A stretch of 64,000 nucleotides of DNA. Origin: Phyllostachys edulis. Taxonomy: Eukaryota > Streptophyta > Magnoliopsida > Poales > Poaceae. The stretch is taken from contig CM070563.1 in NCBI GenBank assembly GCA_036346405.1, forward strand, positions 19,387,022-19,451,021. The letters are read 5' to 3'. The notes beneath the pieces were generated by a model. That model was given only the letters and a program-made list of their open reading frames with translations, had not been told where the DNA came from and ran no database searches. Every line of letters starts with the position of its first letter. Position 1 is the first letter of the stretch. The position numbers and the translations under genes were made by a program. Below, piece after piece: positions 33,152 to 43,229 of this stretch.

Positions 33152-33358
33152 TTACCGCAGCATGCGAGGTGCCTCCGCGTTCCTCTTGATCACGGCCATG
33201 GCGCGGTTGGCGGATGGGGCGGCCGGCGCTGTGCTCGAACCTCCGCCCGCCCCGGGCTTGGAGTGCGTCGGCGCCCTCGAATGGGCGTCGGCATTGGCTG
33301 CCATGGACTGAGAGGCAGAGCCCTCGTTTGGTGTTCGCAGGGCATTGCTGCCCGTCAT
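33152..33358 (-). other. Exon-like GC-rich island inside intron 2
   Basis: A GC-rich 200-bp island in AT-rich surroundings. On the minus strand an ATG frame of 68 codons, rich in Ala, Ser and Pro (ending AMAVIKRNAEAPRMLR), runs to a possible GTAAAC donor at about 33158. On the plus strand a frame with a hydrophobic start (MRGASAFLLITAMARLADG) covers the same bases. It could be a first exon of another gene or a captured piece. No family was recognised and the strand is uncertain. Confidence 0.35.
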
Positions 33359-33364
33359 CTACAA

Positions 33365-35728
33365 ATCGTGAAAACGGATCCGATACAAATCGCACAGTAG
33401 CGAAACCATATTCTTTTACACAATACAAATATAAATTCGAATATGCTCAAATACGAATATGAATCGTATGTCATAATGAATATGAATTCAAATCGAATAC
33501 CCAATTTGGTCAGATCCGGGTATCCTCGTAACTTATGTAACGTGAAGATATTAGTGACGATTTATCGTTGTATAGTCACATTTAATCATTTTAATCTATT
33601 TATCTATCTATTATATTATTAAAGCGATAGAAAAAGAAGTCACCACATTCACTCTAAAGGACTGAAAAATCCCACGTTAATCGGTGGAAAAAGAGAAACA
33701 TCTACACCGTTGATTAAACGAAAGAGTCCATATCAAAAACAATATAGAAATAAGAGTCCATCTCAAGTACAATACAAAAATAACTGAAATTCAGAATAAA
33801 ATAAATAAAATTAGTATTTTGATTTCGATACTAATTCAAGTAAAATCTATAAATAATTGTAATTCGCATAAAAATATAAAAACTAACAATTGGATTAGTT
33901 TACTTAATTCTAACAAAAATAATTGAAATTAGGGACAATAAATAAAAGAAAATTTACAATTTGATTTACATACTAATTCCAAAGTAAAATCTCTTAATAA
34001 CTAAAATTTTGAATAAATTAAATATAAGTTATAATGAGGATATCGTGAATGGTGTCGGAGGACGCCACGAAAGAGTGCAATGACGTCGATCTGTCTTACC
34101 AGAAGACATTGATCCACAACGAAGCGAATAGCCGAGGCAGCGGCGACAAAGATTAGAGCAATTCCATGCTGCTCACCTTAGTTATTCAACAAGAACAATG
34201 TCGTGCTACTCGCTGGAGCCGTTGAAGAAAAAGACCGGAGTCAAAGGAGCCAAGTGCTATGACGACGAATGGTATGCATCAGCGTTGTTAAAGAAGTCAA
34301 TGGCCAAAGAAACTCAATAATGGGAAGACATAGCAGAGAGGACATGAAGCTTTGGATTAAAGACGAGCTATCGACGATATATGATCATCGGGTAGCTAGG
34401 AGCATGCCATCGTTGGTGAGTGACATGGCGTCACCAGCGACGGCGAGAAGATTCTCACTATCGTTAGACAACGACTAAGGCAGATATACCGACATCAGTG
34501 AAGATGAGAGGTCGTCGCAGTTAGTGAGGAAGCCACATCGTTGAGTTGGACAATGTCGAAGAAGAGAAGCGACCGACACAGGAGAAGAAGACATCGAGCA
34601 TGTATAACATCATGCATATGTACATACATGCATGCATCCTACGAATAGAAGCATGGACGTACAGAAACAAAGGAGCAAAGAGCTCGGAGTAGAGATACTG
34701 CAAACGGTAAGGAATAGGCTTGGGGCTACTGGAGAGAGCGTGACGATTGTCCTGGCAGGGATCAACGATGTTTGCATGCATATACGTGTAGATGTCACAA
34801 CGGTCATCATTAAGCGATAATTAGATAGAAGTAGAAGATAACTATGTGGTAGAGTATTGCATTAGAAGTGGTAGCAGCTGAGAGATATCGATCGAGATTT
34901 GAGCTTGCTCTTAGAGGTTAAAGCAGAAAAATTGTGGCGGGAAGAAGAGATAGAAGACACACGGTTTGGTGGGGCAACCGACGTAAGGGAAGATAATTTC
35001 AAGGTAGATCGTCCATGGTGCATCGGTGTATACGTGAGCAAAGTACTCTAATATCATGTAAACTAATAAGATAATTTTGTTGCACATATAATCAATGTAT
35101 TGCTTGAGTTTAACAGAGGTATATGTGCATGCAAACATTTTGGAAAAGAGTTAAGGACATGCATCTACATGATGTTTACATAATAGAGAGTGGTTAACTT
35201 ATTATACTCATGATTTTCTTCCATGAAAACTCATACTTCAATTACATTACTCAAGTTGCATTTTTCTTCAAGCTTCTATTGTCATTTTCTAATATTTATG
35301 ATATATTAAAAATCTAAATAGCTACAAGATACGAGATATATTTTGAAGCATCTAAGTTATATCATTTGTCGCTATAAACTTTAAAACAAATCTAGCCGCG
35401 CAAATGCGCAGGTTACCCTGCGAGTTCCACATAAAGGAACATGAATTCACATTGAATCTAAAAAACGTGTCCAACTAATTAGGTGTACTGCAATAAAATA
35501 CTTGTATTGCTTTATCTAATATAAATACAAATAGTTCGGATAAAATAATAATCCGGATGGGAAAATTTCATGCCATATTTGTATCTATATTTTTTTTGTA
35601 CGAATTCAAATTCGAATAGGAATAGGAAAGAAAGTGTTAAACGAATGGGAAAGCCTATACCGTATTCGTATCCTATCGAATCGATAGTCGAATAATATAG
35701 ATAATTTGTATCCATTTTTCATCCCTAC
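33365..35728. mobile_element. hAT-like MITE split by a Helitron
   Basis: Left part (33365-33606): GTGAAAACGGATCCGATACAAATC and then repeated ATTCGAATATG / AATACGAATATGAAT text. Right part (35425-35728): the same AT-rich TTCGAAT/CGTATCC vocabulary, ending TTGTATCCATTTTTCATCCCTA, roughly the inverse of the left end. This TAGGGATGAAAA..GGATAC terminal type is common in grass hAT-derived MITEs. The 8-bp target duplication could not be confirmed. Confidence 0.5.
33607..35424 (+). mobile_element. Non-autonomous Helitron
   Basis: It starts TCTATTATATTATTAAAG after an A, and is followed by ACGTTAATCGGTGGAAAAAG and ACACCGTTGATTAAACGAAAG, both standard in grass Helitrons. It ends with the GC-rich hairpin CCGCGCAAATGCGCAGG, then TTACCCTGCGAG|T, close to the consensus CTRR|T end. 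No Rep/helicase is encoded. The centre (34030-34850) is less AT-rich and may be captured sequence: a 69-codon plus frame at 34269-34478 has no recognised domain. Rolling-circle transposition leaves no target duplication, as seen here. Confidence 0.8.
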
Positions 35729-36734
35729 TTGTTCGCCGAGTTGTGGTGAAATTAGGGATGATGGAGAGGGCCGGAAAACAAGCTCGTTGGCTATTTAAAT
35801 TTGGGTTGATAATAGGCTTGTGAGCTCCATTAAAAGTTGTTTCTCAACTGTAAATAAGATGATATTAAGTTAAAGATAAAATTTGGCTACAATACATCGT
35901 AAATTTATGGCATTTGTTGTAAAACGCGTAAAATCGTGACTTTGCTCGAGGATACTGTAGAATAGTGGCTATTTGATGTACAACACGACGCTCATTAAGA
36001 AGAATGAAGTCAATACAGAATCAGTAATTGAATATGTTTTCGATGATTAGTTATTTTATTTGTTGAATCAAGTCATATCCTTTTTACTTGCGTTAAAAGT
36101 TTGCCCTGGAACTCTAAAAATCATGGTTCCGCCGCTGTATGGACCCCTTTGGTTTCTACGCAATTTTATACCAAGGGAAAATTAGATATTTCGTGCACTT
36201 CTAACTTCTCTCTCTAGCAGACTAAGATAATATTATTTTAATGAGTGCCACGTGTTGTGACAAATAACCACCATTTTGGAGTCTCTTCTGGCCAAATTAC
36301 GATTTTGGAGTGTCTTACGGCACATACCATCATTTTCCAATGCATGTAGCCAATTTTGCCTAAATTAAAATGAGTGGATGTTGAATGAAGCTTGATCGGG
36401 CTCGGGCTCAACTGCCCTCGTGGGTACACACAATCCTTACACGTGGGGACGTTCCTCATGGAAGATTTCTACAGAACTCTCGTGTACTAGAAGAAAAGAA
36501 GCTAGTAGTCAGTGAATTACACGGTAGTACATACAAAAGGAGCTGCAAAAGCGGAACGATTAGCAAGAGAGTCAACAGTTACAGAGCAAGAACTTTTGTC
36601 TTCTGCTCTGACTGGGAAAAAAATTGAAGAAGATTTACAGGTAGTTCCGCGTGCTATAGCAAAGTTCTTCCATTTCAGTTTCTGCTGTAGTCCCTAACTA
36701 TCGTGCAGAAACCTGACGAACATAAGATCAAACT

Positions 36735-36910
36735 AAAGTTGGGTTGACATGACATGAGACTCGTGTTGTCTTCCTCCAAAGCTAGAGATTTCAAGAAATG
36801 ACAAAATCAATTTGATCTGGAAAATAAAAGGAATTCAACTTGATTCACAGAACGATTCAGATCATTAAGAGCAGCCTAAAACAACCATTTCAGTGAAATA
36901 TGACAAGAAA
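36735..36910 (+). repeat. 176-bp direct repeat, left copy
   Basis: AAAGTTGGGTTGACATGAC... to ...ACAAGAAA. It is identical to 38398-38573 except for one base (G versus C before ACAAGAAA). It ends exactly at the Pack-MULE terminus. Confidence 0.95.
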
Positions 36911-38390
36911 GGTACAGTCCATTTTACAACCTTGAACTATTCGAAAAATCTGGATTCCAATCCTAAACTACAAAACCGGACATCCTACACCCCCAACTAT
37001 CAAAACCGTTCATTTTACCCCCCTCAACCCAAACAGGGGTGGTTTTAGGTGATGTGGCACTGACGTGTTAATGGTTTTGACATGTAAAATTCTTTTCAAT
37101 GACATGGCAGCCACTTAGCAAATAAAACAAAAAATCTATTTACGGGGGCCCACATGTCATCCTCTCATTCCTTTCTTTCCACTCACGGCCGAACAAGATG
37201 TGTAGCGACCGTGCTTCTTCTCCCCTAAATCTCCAAATCCCCAAATCCCCCAAATCAAGCTGAAACCACCAATGCCGCCATCGCCCTTCTGTGCATCCTT
37301 CACCTCTGCAAGCCTCGCCATCCGGGCCTCCTCCATAGGCATGGCGCTGGCCTCGACGACCTCCTCCGGGATGCTGGACACAGCCGCCAGGAAGGAGGTC
37401 ACCGCAGTGGTGCAAGGGAGGAACGCACAGGGCATTGTATGCGTGATGGTGAGCTCCAACAACGGGGAGGGAAAGGCGACGCACGGCACGAGCATGGCCG
37501 TCGCCGTCGACCAGGTGTGGTTTGTCGAGCCGTTCCGCGCCTTCGACCGTGACGGCAGTCTCACCAAGCTCGAGAACGCCGCTATGTCGCTCGCTGTCGC
37601 CTGTCGTGGCCATGGCAAGCTGTCATCACCGCCACTGCTGCAGTGTCGCCACGGCAATCTGTCGTCGCCCGCCTCCCCACCAACAAGCATTCGGTGCACT
37701 GCCCGCTCGCGTCACCGTCATAGCCTTGATTGTCGTCATCTCCATGGTTGTTGTCACCGTCGTCGTCGCCATGGTCGCCTTCATCAACATGTTGTTGTCG
37801 CCATCGCCGCTCGTTGTCGTAGCCGCCCATGAATGTCTCGGGTCCGGTCGGATCTGGACGCTATTGGCGCAAATCCAACCGAATCTAAGAGGAGACGGGT
37901 GGAGGTGGTGCTCGGGGATGGCGAGAGAGGTAGCGCTCGGCGACGCGGAGGTGGTGGGGCTCGGAGGTGGTGTTGGCTAGTGGGGGAGACGGCGCTCGGG
38001 GACGGCGGCGGCCAGCGGGGTAGGAGATGGGCGGCGACGGAGGTGGTGGGGCTCGGAGGTGGTGTTGGCCGGTGGGGGAGACGACGCTTGGGGACGGCGA
38101 CGGCCAGCGGGGTAGGAGATGGGCGACGGCGGCGGATGGATCAATGGGGGAGAAGGGAGGTCCGTGTGAGGGAGAGAGAGAAGATTGAGGGAGAGAGATA
38201 ATTATTTGATTTGTCATGCAAAAACCACCATCCACGTGGCGCCATATCACCCAAAACCACTCCTGTTTGGGTTGAGGGGGGTAAAATAAACGGTTTTAAT
38301 AGTTAGGGGTGTAGAATGTCCAGTTTTGTAGTTTATGATTGAAATGCAGACTTTTTGAATAGTTTAACGTTGTAAAATGGACTTTACCCC
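36911..38390. mobile_element. Pack-MULE-like element with about 170-bp TIRs
   Basis: The left end GGTACAGTCCATTTTACAAC and the right end (reverse complement GGGGTAAAGTCCATTTTAC) are inverted repeats that continue for about 170 bp (36911-37085 and 38215-38390) at roughly 90% identity. They are flanked by ACAAGAAA (8-9-bp duplication, MULE-like). The interior (37140-38180) is GC-rich, lacks a transposase and has open frames on both strands (186 codons plus, 180 codons minus), the usual look of a captured gene fragment. The 37900-38130 part contains an internal duplication (GAGGTGGTGGGGCTCGGAGG twice). No captured family was recognised. Confidence 0.8.
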
Positions 38391-38397
38391 ACAAGAA

Positions 38398-38573
38398 AAA
38401 GTTGGGTTGACATGACATGAGACTCGTGTTGTCTTCCTCCAAAGCTAGAGATTTCAAGAAATGACAAAATCAATTTGATCTGGAAAATAAAAGGAATTCA
38501 ACTTGATTCACAGAACGATTCAGATCATTAAGAGCAGCCTAAAACAACCATTTCAGTGAAATATCACAAGAAA
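38398..38573 (+). repeat. 176-bp direct repeat, right copy
   Basis: Second copy of 36735-36910, starting immediately after the right target duplication of the Pack-MULE and overlapping its last A. Confidence 0.95.
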
Positions 38574-38625
38574 CGATACATTGCAACTTGCTGAAATGCT
38601 GAACATATTGTTCGTTCGTACATAC

Positions 38626-38701
38626 CTCTTGTCTGCTCCATGCAGTCGCAGTCCGAGACGAAGGTCGTGTCGGGGAAATCAAACGCCTGGCTGAAATCAT
38701 T
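38626..38701 (-). CDS. ABCG24/28-type transporter, exon 2
   Basis: A 76-bp exon between a CATCGCAGGCAG acceptor and a GTATGT donor. It reads NDFSQAFDF, then FVSDCDCMEQTRG. The D(F/W)(N/S)QAF(N/D)F..SDC motif is conserved in the luminal or extracellular N-terminus of plant ABCG24/28 proteins. It joins exon 3 in phase (AGA G|GG). Confidence 0.85.
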
Positions 38702-38814
38702 CTGCCTGCGATGGACACCGTCCTCCAAATTTCACTTCAACTCGCAAATCAAACCGCAAAATACATCGCGGAACAAAGAACAGAAACGAGTACGCTTGGC
38801 CGCGCACTGCGCAC

Positions 38815-39033
38815 ATACACGTTGGCCATGCAGAACCCGTACTTCCTCTGCACCTCGTCGGTGAGGTCCCTGCCGAGGCTATGGATCCGGCCGAGAAGCA
38901 CCTGCGACTGCCAGGAGGGGACCGGCGGCAGCGCAAGGTCGCAGGCGCCGCCGGCGCCCATCCCCTGGCATCGCCGGCCGGCGGGGAGCAGCGCAACGAA
39001 GAACAGCACGGCGGCGGCGAGGAGGACCGGCAT
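38815..39033 (-). CDS. ABCG24/28-type ABC transporter, exon 1 with signal peptide
   Basis: The start at 39033 gives MPVLLAAAVLFFVALLPAG, a clear signal peptide or signal anchor (hydrophobic residues 2-17, likely cleavage after about residue 20). It continues with DLALPPVPSWQSQ, RIHSLGRDLTDEVQ and RKYGFCMAN. The KYGFC.(T/A)N block is a signature of plant ABCG24/28-type transporters, plasma-membrane half transporters linked to pollen and root-hair tip growth or lipid/wall export in studied plants. Two donors are possible: after VY at 38815, which gives the family spacing to NDFSQAF, or after N at 38821. Intron 1 is only about 113 bp. An upstream TATA box fits this start. The 5' part is intact; the rest of the gene is not seen in the window, so the gene is either truncated or has very large introns. 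Confidence 0.85.
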
Positions 39034-39236
39034 GGGAGCTGATCAACCGCGTCGCGCGCGGTGGCGCGAAGTGGCCTGGCCGGAGTTTGCAGGAGAGGGT
39101 AAGGAAGGAACTCGACACGGGAATGTGCAGTTAGTTATCGCCGAGAGTTTTCAGCTACAACAAGGTCGAGAAGAAGCCATTAGTTGGAAGTGGTCGTCTT
39201 CGTCACCAGTCACCGTACACTGCAAACTCCGCTCCG

Positions 39237-39244
39237 CTTATAAA
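39237..39244 (-). promoter_or_regulatory. TATA box of the ABCG gene
   Basis: TTTATAAG on the minus strand, about 205 bp upstream of the start codon. It implies a 5' leader of roughly 170-180 bp. Confidence 0.6.
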
Positions 39245-39259
39245 GTCTTTTAACGAGCT

Positions 39260-40640
39260 TTAAAAATGTTTTGCAGCAAGCAACGCTAGAAGCCAAGAGC
39301 GTCGCTAAAATGTAAGTTTTTCGTTTGATCGGTGATACAAAAAAAATGTTGGACAGCGAATCATTTGAGACGAAGAGGGATACAACATCTTGTAATGGAT
39401 TGTGTGGTGACCAAACAAGTCTGGTATGAAATTCTTTCTATATCATACCATTGTTTGCTCACACCGGATGGGGCTGTCCTGTCAGCTTGACGGACTGGTG
39501 AAATGATTCAAGAAAGTAAGTTGTCTCGAAACATAGAAAAGGATATGACAGGCTGACAATTTTGATCATGTGGCAGCTGTGAAAGAAGAGGAATTTCGTA
39601 GTCTTTAATAATATATCTTGTACCTTGAATCTTGTACCTTGCAAGACATGGTGGAAGTGATCAAACATGAAGACATGTTATATGGACTGAGATAGGAGCG
39701 GCATGTTTGAGTTTACGGCTCATGTAGTGTTGTTTTAGACTATATATTTTTTCTTTTCAGATTTTTATGTTGGTGGATGCCCTAATGTAAGTATCAGATC
39801 ATTGTAAGAGGTCATTGTAAAACTTTGGCGAGTAACTTAAAGCATCGTGTCATTGTTGTAGACATTTTCTTAGATCATTATTTCTTTTTAATGAATTAAT
39901 GAACGGTGTCTGAAAAAGTTACTGTGGAGAGAAGTTTACGTGAAAGACCGGGCTTTTGCTGGACGACACGGTCAGAGTCTCAACACGAGAGCGTGCGAGC
40001 TCGCGCGGTGCCAGGTTTTCAGTGATTTCACGCCGCAGTTGACCTGACCATGTGCTCGGGTTAGCCGGTTAGGTACGTGGAGGCGGCGGCGGCGGCGGCG
40101 GCGGCATTAGGAAGACGTCGATATTTTTGGAGAGCCGTCAGCAAGGTAATAATCAGAGTGGACCCGCGGAATTAATGTATATATAAGCTCACGCATGGTT
40201 TGGGTGTATCAATCAAACCTGCATAAACAAAATAAAGTGATGCATGATGCAAGCACGGCTGCTAAGTGTGTGAAGTTGGTTTAGCTCAACAACTAAAAGG
40301 AAGTTGTCTCTTTTCTGTCGGGTTCGTGCAGTTATTATTATTATTATTATTTTGAACAGATGGGTTCGTGCAGTTGATATGGAACAAAAGAGAGTAAACG
40401 GGCATCACGTGAAGCCCAAAAGCTAACGTGCAATTCTGAGGCCCATCCTAACGTACGGAGAAACGGTCAGGATCTCACAAACCCACAGGTCCTCCGCAGT
40501 GGAGAAAACAAAAAGCTAGAAAACGCGGCAGCGTTGGAAGCAAAACTAACGGGATAACAAAAATCGTTGGATTAACTCATTGGAAGTTTGCCTTTTAAAA
40601 CTGAATTGAAATTCTCCAGAAAGTCGTTTTTAATGAAGTT
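39260..40640. other. Intergenic region upstream of the ABCG gene
   Basis: No gene seen. It contains a (GGC)n tract at 40083-40105 and a (TTA)n tract near 40332-40350. Much is AT-rich, with GC-richer text at 39940-40110. Confidence 0.5.
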
Positions 40641-41565
40641 TCAGATTTGAAACTAGGCGAAACTTGTAGTTTCATATTTCAAACCCATTGAAATTTTGTT
40701 AAAACACGTTGAAACCTTATTAAACTCTTTTTGATACTTTACTGCTTTTGTTTGATTTTTGATAAAACTTGTTGAAACTTCTTGAAACATGTTGAAACTT
40801 TATTGTCTGAAACTTGTTGAAACTTGAGTTCAGAATCTTCAACTTGTTGAAAGTTTTTGAAACATGTTGGAACTTTTCTTTCTAAAACTTGAGTTCTAAA
40901 ATTTGAAACTTGTTGAAACTTAGGCTTGAAATGTTCTGAAAACTTCTAGAAATACGAGAAACTCATTGAAACCTGAAACTTTTAAAATATTTTCACGAGA
41001 CTTCTCGAAATTTCTTGAAACTCTTTTGTTTGAAACTTGAGTTCCAAAATCTAAAACTTAGGCTTGACACTTTTTGGAATCTTCGAAACTTTTAGAAATC
41101 GTGAAACCCACTTAAACCTGAAACTTTTAAAATGTTTTTACGAGACTTCTTGAAACTTGTTGAAAACCTGAGTTCCAAAATCTGGAATTTGTTGAAACTT
41201 GGGCTTGAAACTTTATTAGAATCTTCAGAAAACTGCTAGAAATACGCGAAACTCACTAAAACCTGAAACTTTTACAATGTTTTCGTGCTTGAAACTCAAA
41301 AGTTCCATCACGTCTCATTTATGATTGAAACTTCCTTGAAAACTTTTTTTGAAACTTCTTGAAACTTACAATTTTTTTTTTATGAAACTTACCTGAAACC
41401 TTTCTCAAACTTCATGAAAAGCGCCGAAAGCATTTTAAAACTTTCACAAAACACGTTGACACATGCCTGAAATATCAAACTCGTAACCTGAAACCTTTTT
41501 GAAACTTTTCACGAAACGCGTTGAAACCTAGTCGAAACTTCCAACTCAAAATCTAGAACTTTTAA
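40640..41565. repeat. TTGAAACTT-rich degenerate array
   Basis: The words TTGAAACTT, GAAACTTGTTGAAAC and AAACCTGAAACTTTTA recur dozens of times over about 900 bp, irregularly spaced. A longer block (TGAAACTTTTAAAATGTTTTCACGAGACTTCT-like) repeats at about 40975, 41118 and 41260. It is not coding. Confidence 0.85.
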
Positions 41566-41779
41566 GCATTCCAACGGTATAGCGTGGGCTAGCAGCTCCC
41601 CTTGGCAATCGGCACCCACACGCCACGCCCACCAACCCCTCGGCCCAGAGCCCTACCGTCCCCACCACCCCATCCTCACACGCCCCACGGATCGGCAGCG
41701 GCACGCGCTCGGACGGGCGAGCATGCTCCACGCTTTCTCCCATCCCTCTTCGCTGTGCCACACGTACCACGCCGAATTG

Positions 41780-41814
41780 GATCCTCTGCATTGAAACTAT
41801 CAATGCAGAGGATC
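41780..41814. other. Perfect 14-bp hairpin GATCCTCTGCATTG
   Basis: Arms at 41780-41793 and 41801-41814 are perfectly complementary around a 7-base loop (AAACTAT). It lies about 210 bp after the TTGAAACTT array, across a GC-rich stretch. Confidence 0.9.
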
Positions 41815-42349
41815 TACAAGATATAGCATTAAATAGCGATCGTCACCATCCGATCAAAAATCGTAGGTCGAAAGCAATAGCTACAATGTTTTTTTTTTTT
41901 GCTTCCATGCATAGTTTACTAGTGATATAGTATTGCTATAGTACGCTGTGGGGTCCTGTTTGTGCGCTCACAAAAAAACTGTTTGCATAGTGCGCTTCTG
42001 CAGTAATGCAGATGATTTCCCATTTAGTCAGAAGATCCCACGCTTCTATTCCTCGTCCACTTCATCCCTCATAGTCCTCCATCTTTTTTTAACAAGGATA
42101 AACCCAGCTTTTATAAAAGCTAATCAACATATTACGCTTAATGTCATAACCGAAAGAAAGACAAAAGTCGGGGACACCAAATTGAACTAGACAAACTAGG
42201 AAAGCTAGAAACCAAACACTCCCCAACATCTCAACAAAATATCCAAAAGGATAGCAAGCTCAGAGAGCATCGAAGCAAGTCTTACGAAAACAAACGAACT
42301 ACACCCAAAGAAAATACATCATCCAAACTAAATTTGACTTGAAGTACAA

Positions 42350-43229
42350 AAGATCTTCATCCATTCCCCAAGTGCTTTAGTTGATGATCAAGCTTTCGCC
42401 GGTCAATGCTTGTAAGGAGGGGAAGCCATCTCTGCAAGCAAGATATGAGTTTGAACATGACTTCAATTGGAAATTTAGGAAAAATCCTTTCAATAGCCTC
42501 TTTGTTTCTAATATTCCAAAGAGTCCGGGCAAGAGTCAAAAAACCGAGAAGACCAAAGTTATAGTCAAGAGCACCTCTCATTATCGAGCCACCCTAAATG
42601 CAGTCATCAATAGAATCAGAATTATATCCCAAAGAAATGCTTCTTTGATACAACACCAAGCAAATCTTGTCAAAACACAATGAAAAAGCACATGATCAGA
42701 ATCCTCAATTACACCTCACAAAACACAATTAACATCACCCTTCCAACCTCTTAAGCTCAATTTGCCATTAGCTTGTCTGAATACTGATCATGTCTCAATA
42801 CTGACGTGGTAAACCTGCCAAAGAAAAATTTTAACTTTCAAAGAAATTTTGCTCCTCTAAAGTCTCTATAACTTCCAAATTAGTCAACCCCCAAAAGCAA
42901 TATGACTATATAAAGACTTCACCGAAAAATGCCCAAAGAATGTAAACACCAATTCAAACTATCACTTCTCTCTATTAACGCCACTTTGTTCAACAAACTT
43001 TTCGAGCCATCCCATCAAGAATTTCCTCACTCCCAAAACTTACGTAAACCGAATATTCCAAACGCTATCTAACCAAAGATTAGCAACAACAATCTTAGGA
43101 TCCTCACAAATCCTGAAGAGTTTATCAAATCTGATTTTCAATGGGCAGTAGTCAATGCACACATCTTCCCAAAAATAGATAAACTTGCCATCTCCCAAAA
43201 TGTGACTCACCCCCACTTGAACAAATGTT
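42350..43229 (-). pseudogene. LINE ORF2 C-terminal zinc-binding region, decayed
   Basis: Short frames downstream of the RT include DYNFGLLGFL and RTLWNIRNKEAIERIF (42357-42581), the conserved tail of plant LINE ORF2. The Cys-rich zf-RVT part in between (about 42700-43100) is broken by stops. Confidence 0.75.

Larger units (their letters stand above)
32274..38625 (-). other. Intron 2 of the ABCG gene (6.35 kb, TE-filled)
   Basis: It is bounded by GTATGTACG after exon 2 and TGTTGCAG before exon 3, both good splice sites in matching phase. It holds a hAT-like MITE, a Helitron, and a Pack-MULE-like element with its flanking 176-bp repeats. The stretches 32300-33100 and 35729-36734 show nothing recognisable beyond short open frames (the latter includes one of 80 codons at 36385-36627, plus strand, with no known domain). 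Confidence 0.75.

Noticed and set aside
37140..37980. Host gene in the GC-rich island within intron 2
   Set aside because: It lies wholly inside the TIR-bounded Pack-MULE-like element and has equally long frames on both strands; at most a captured fragment.
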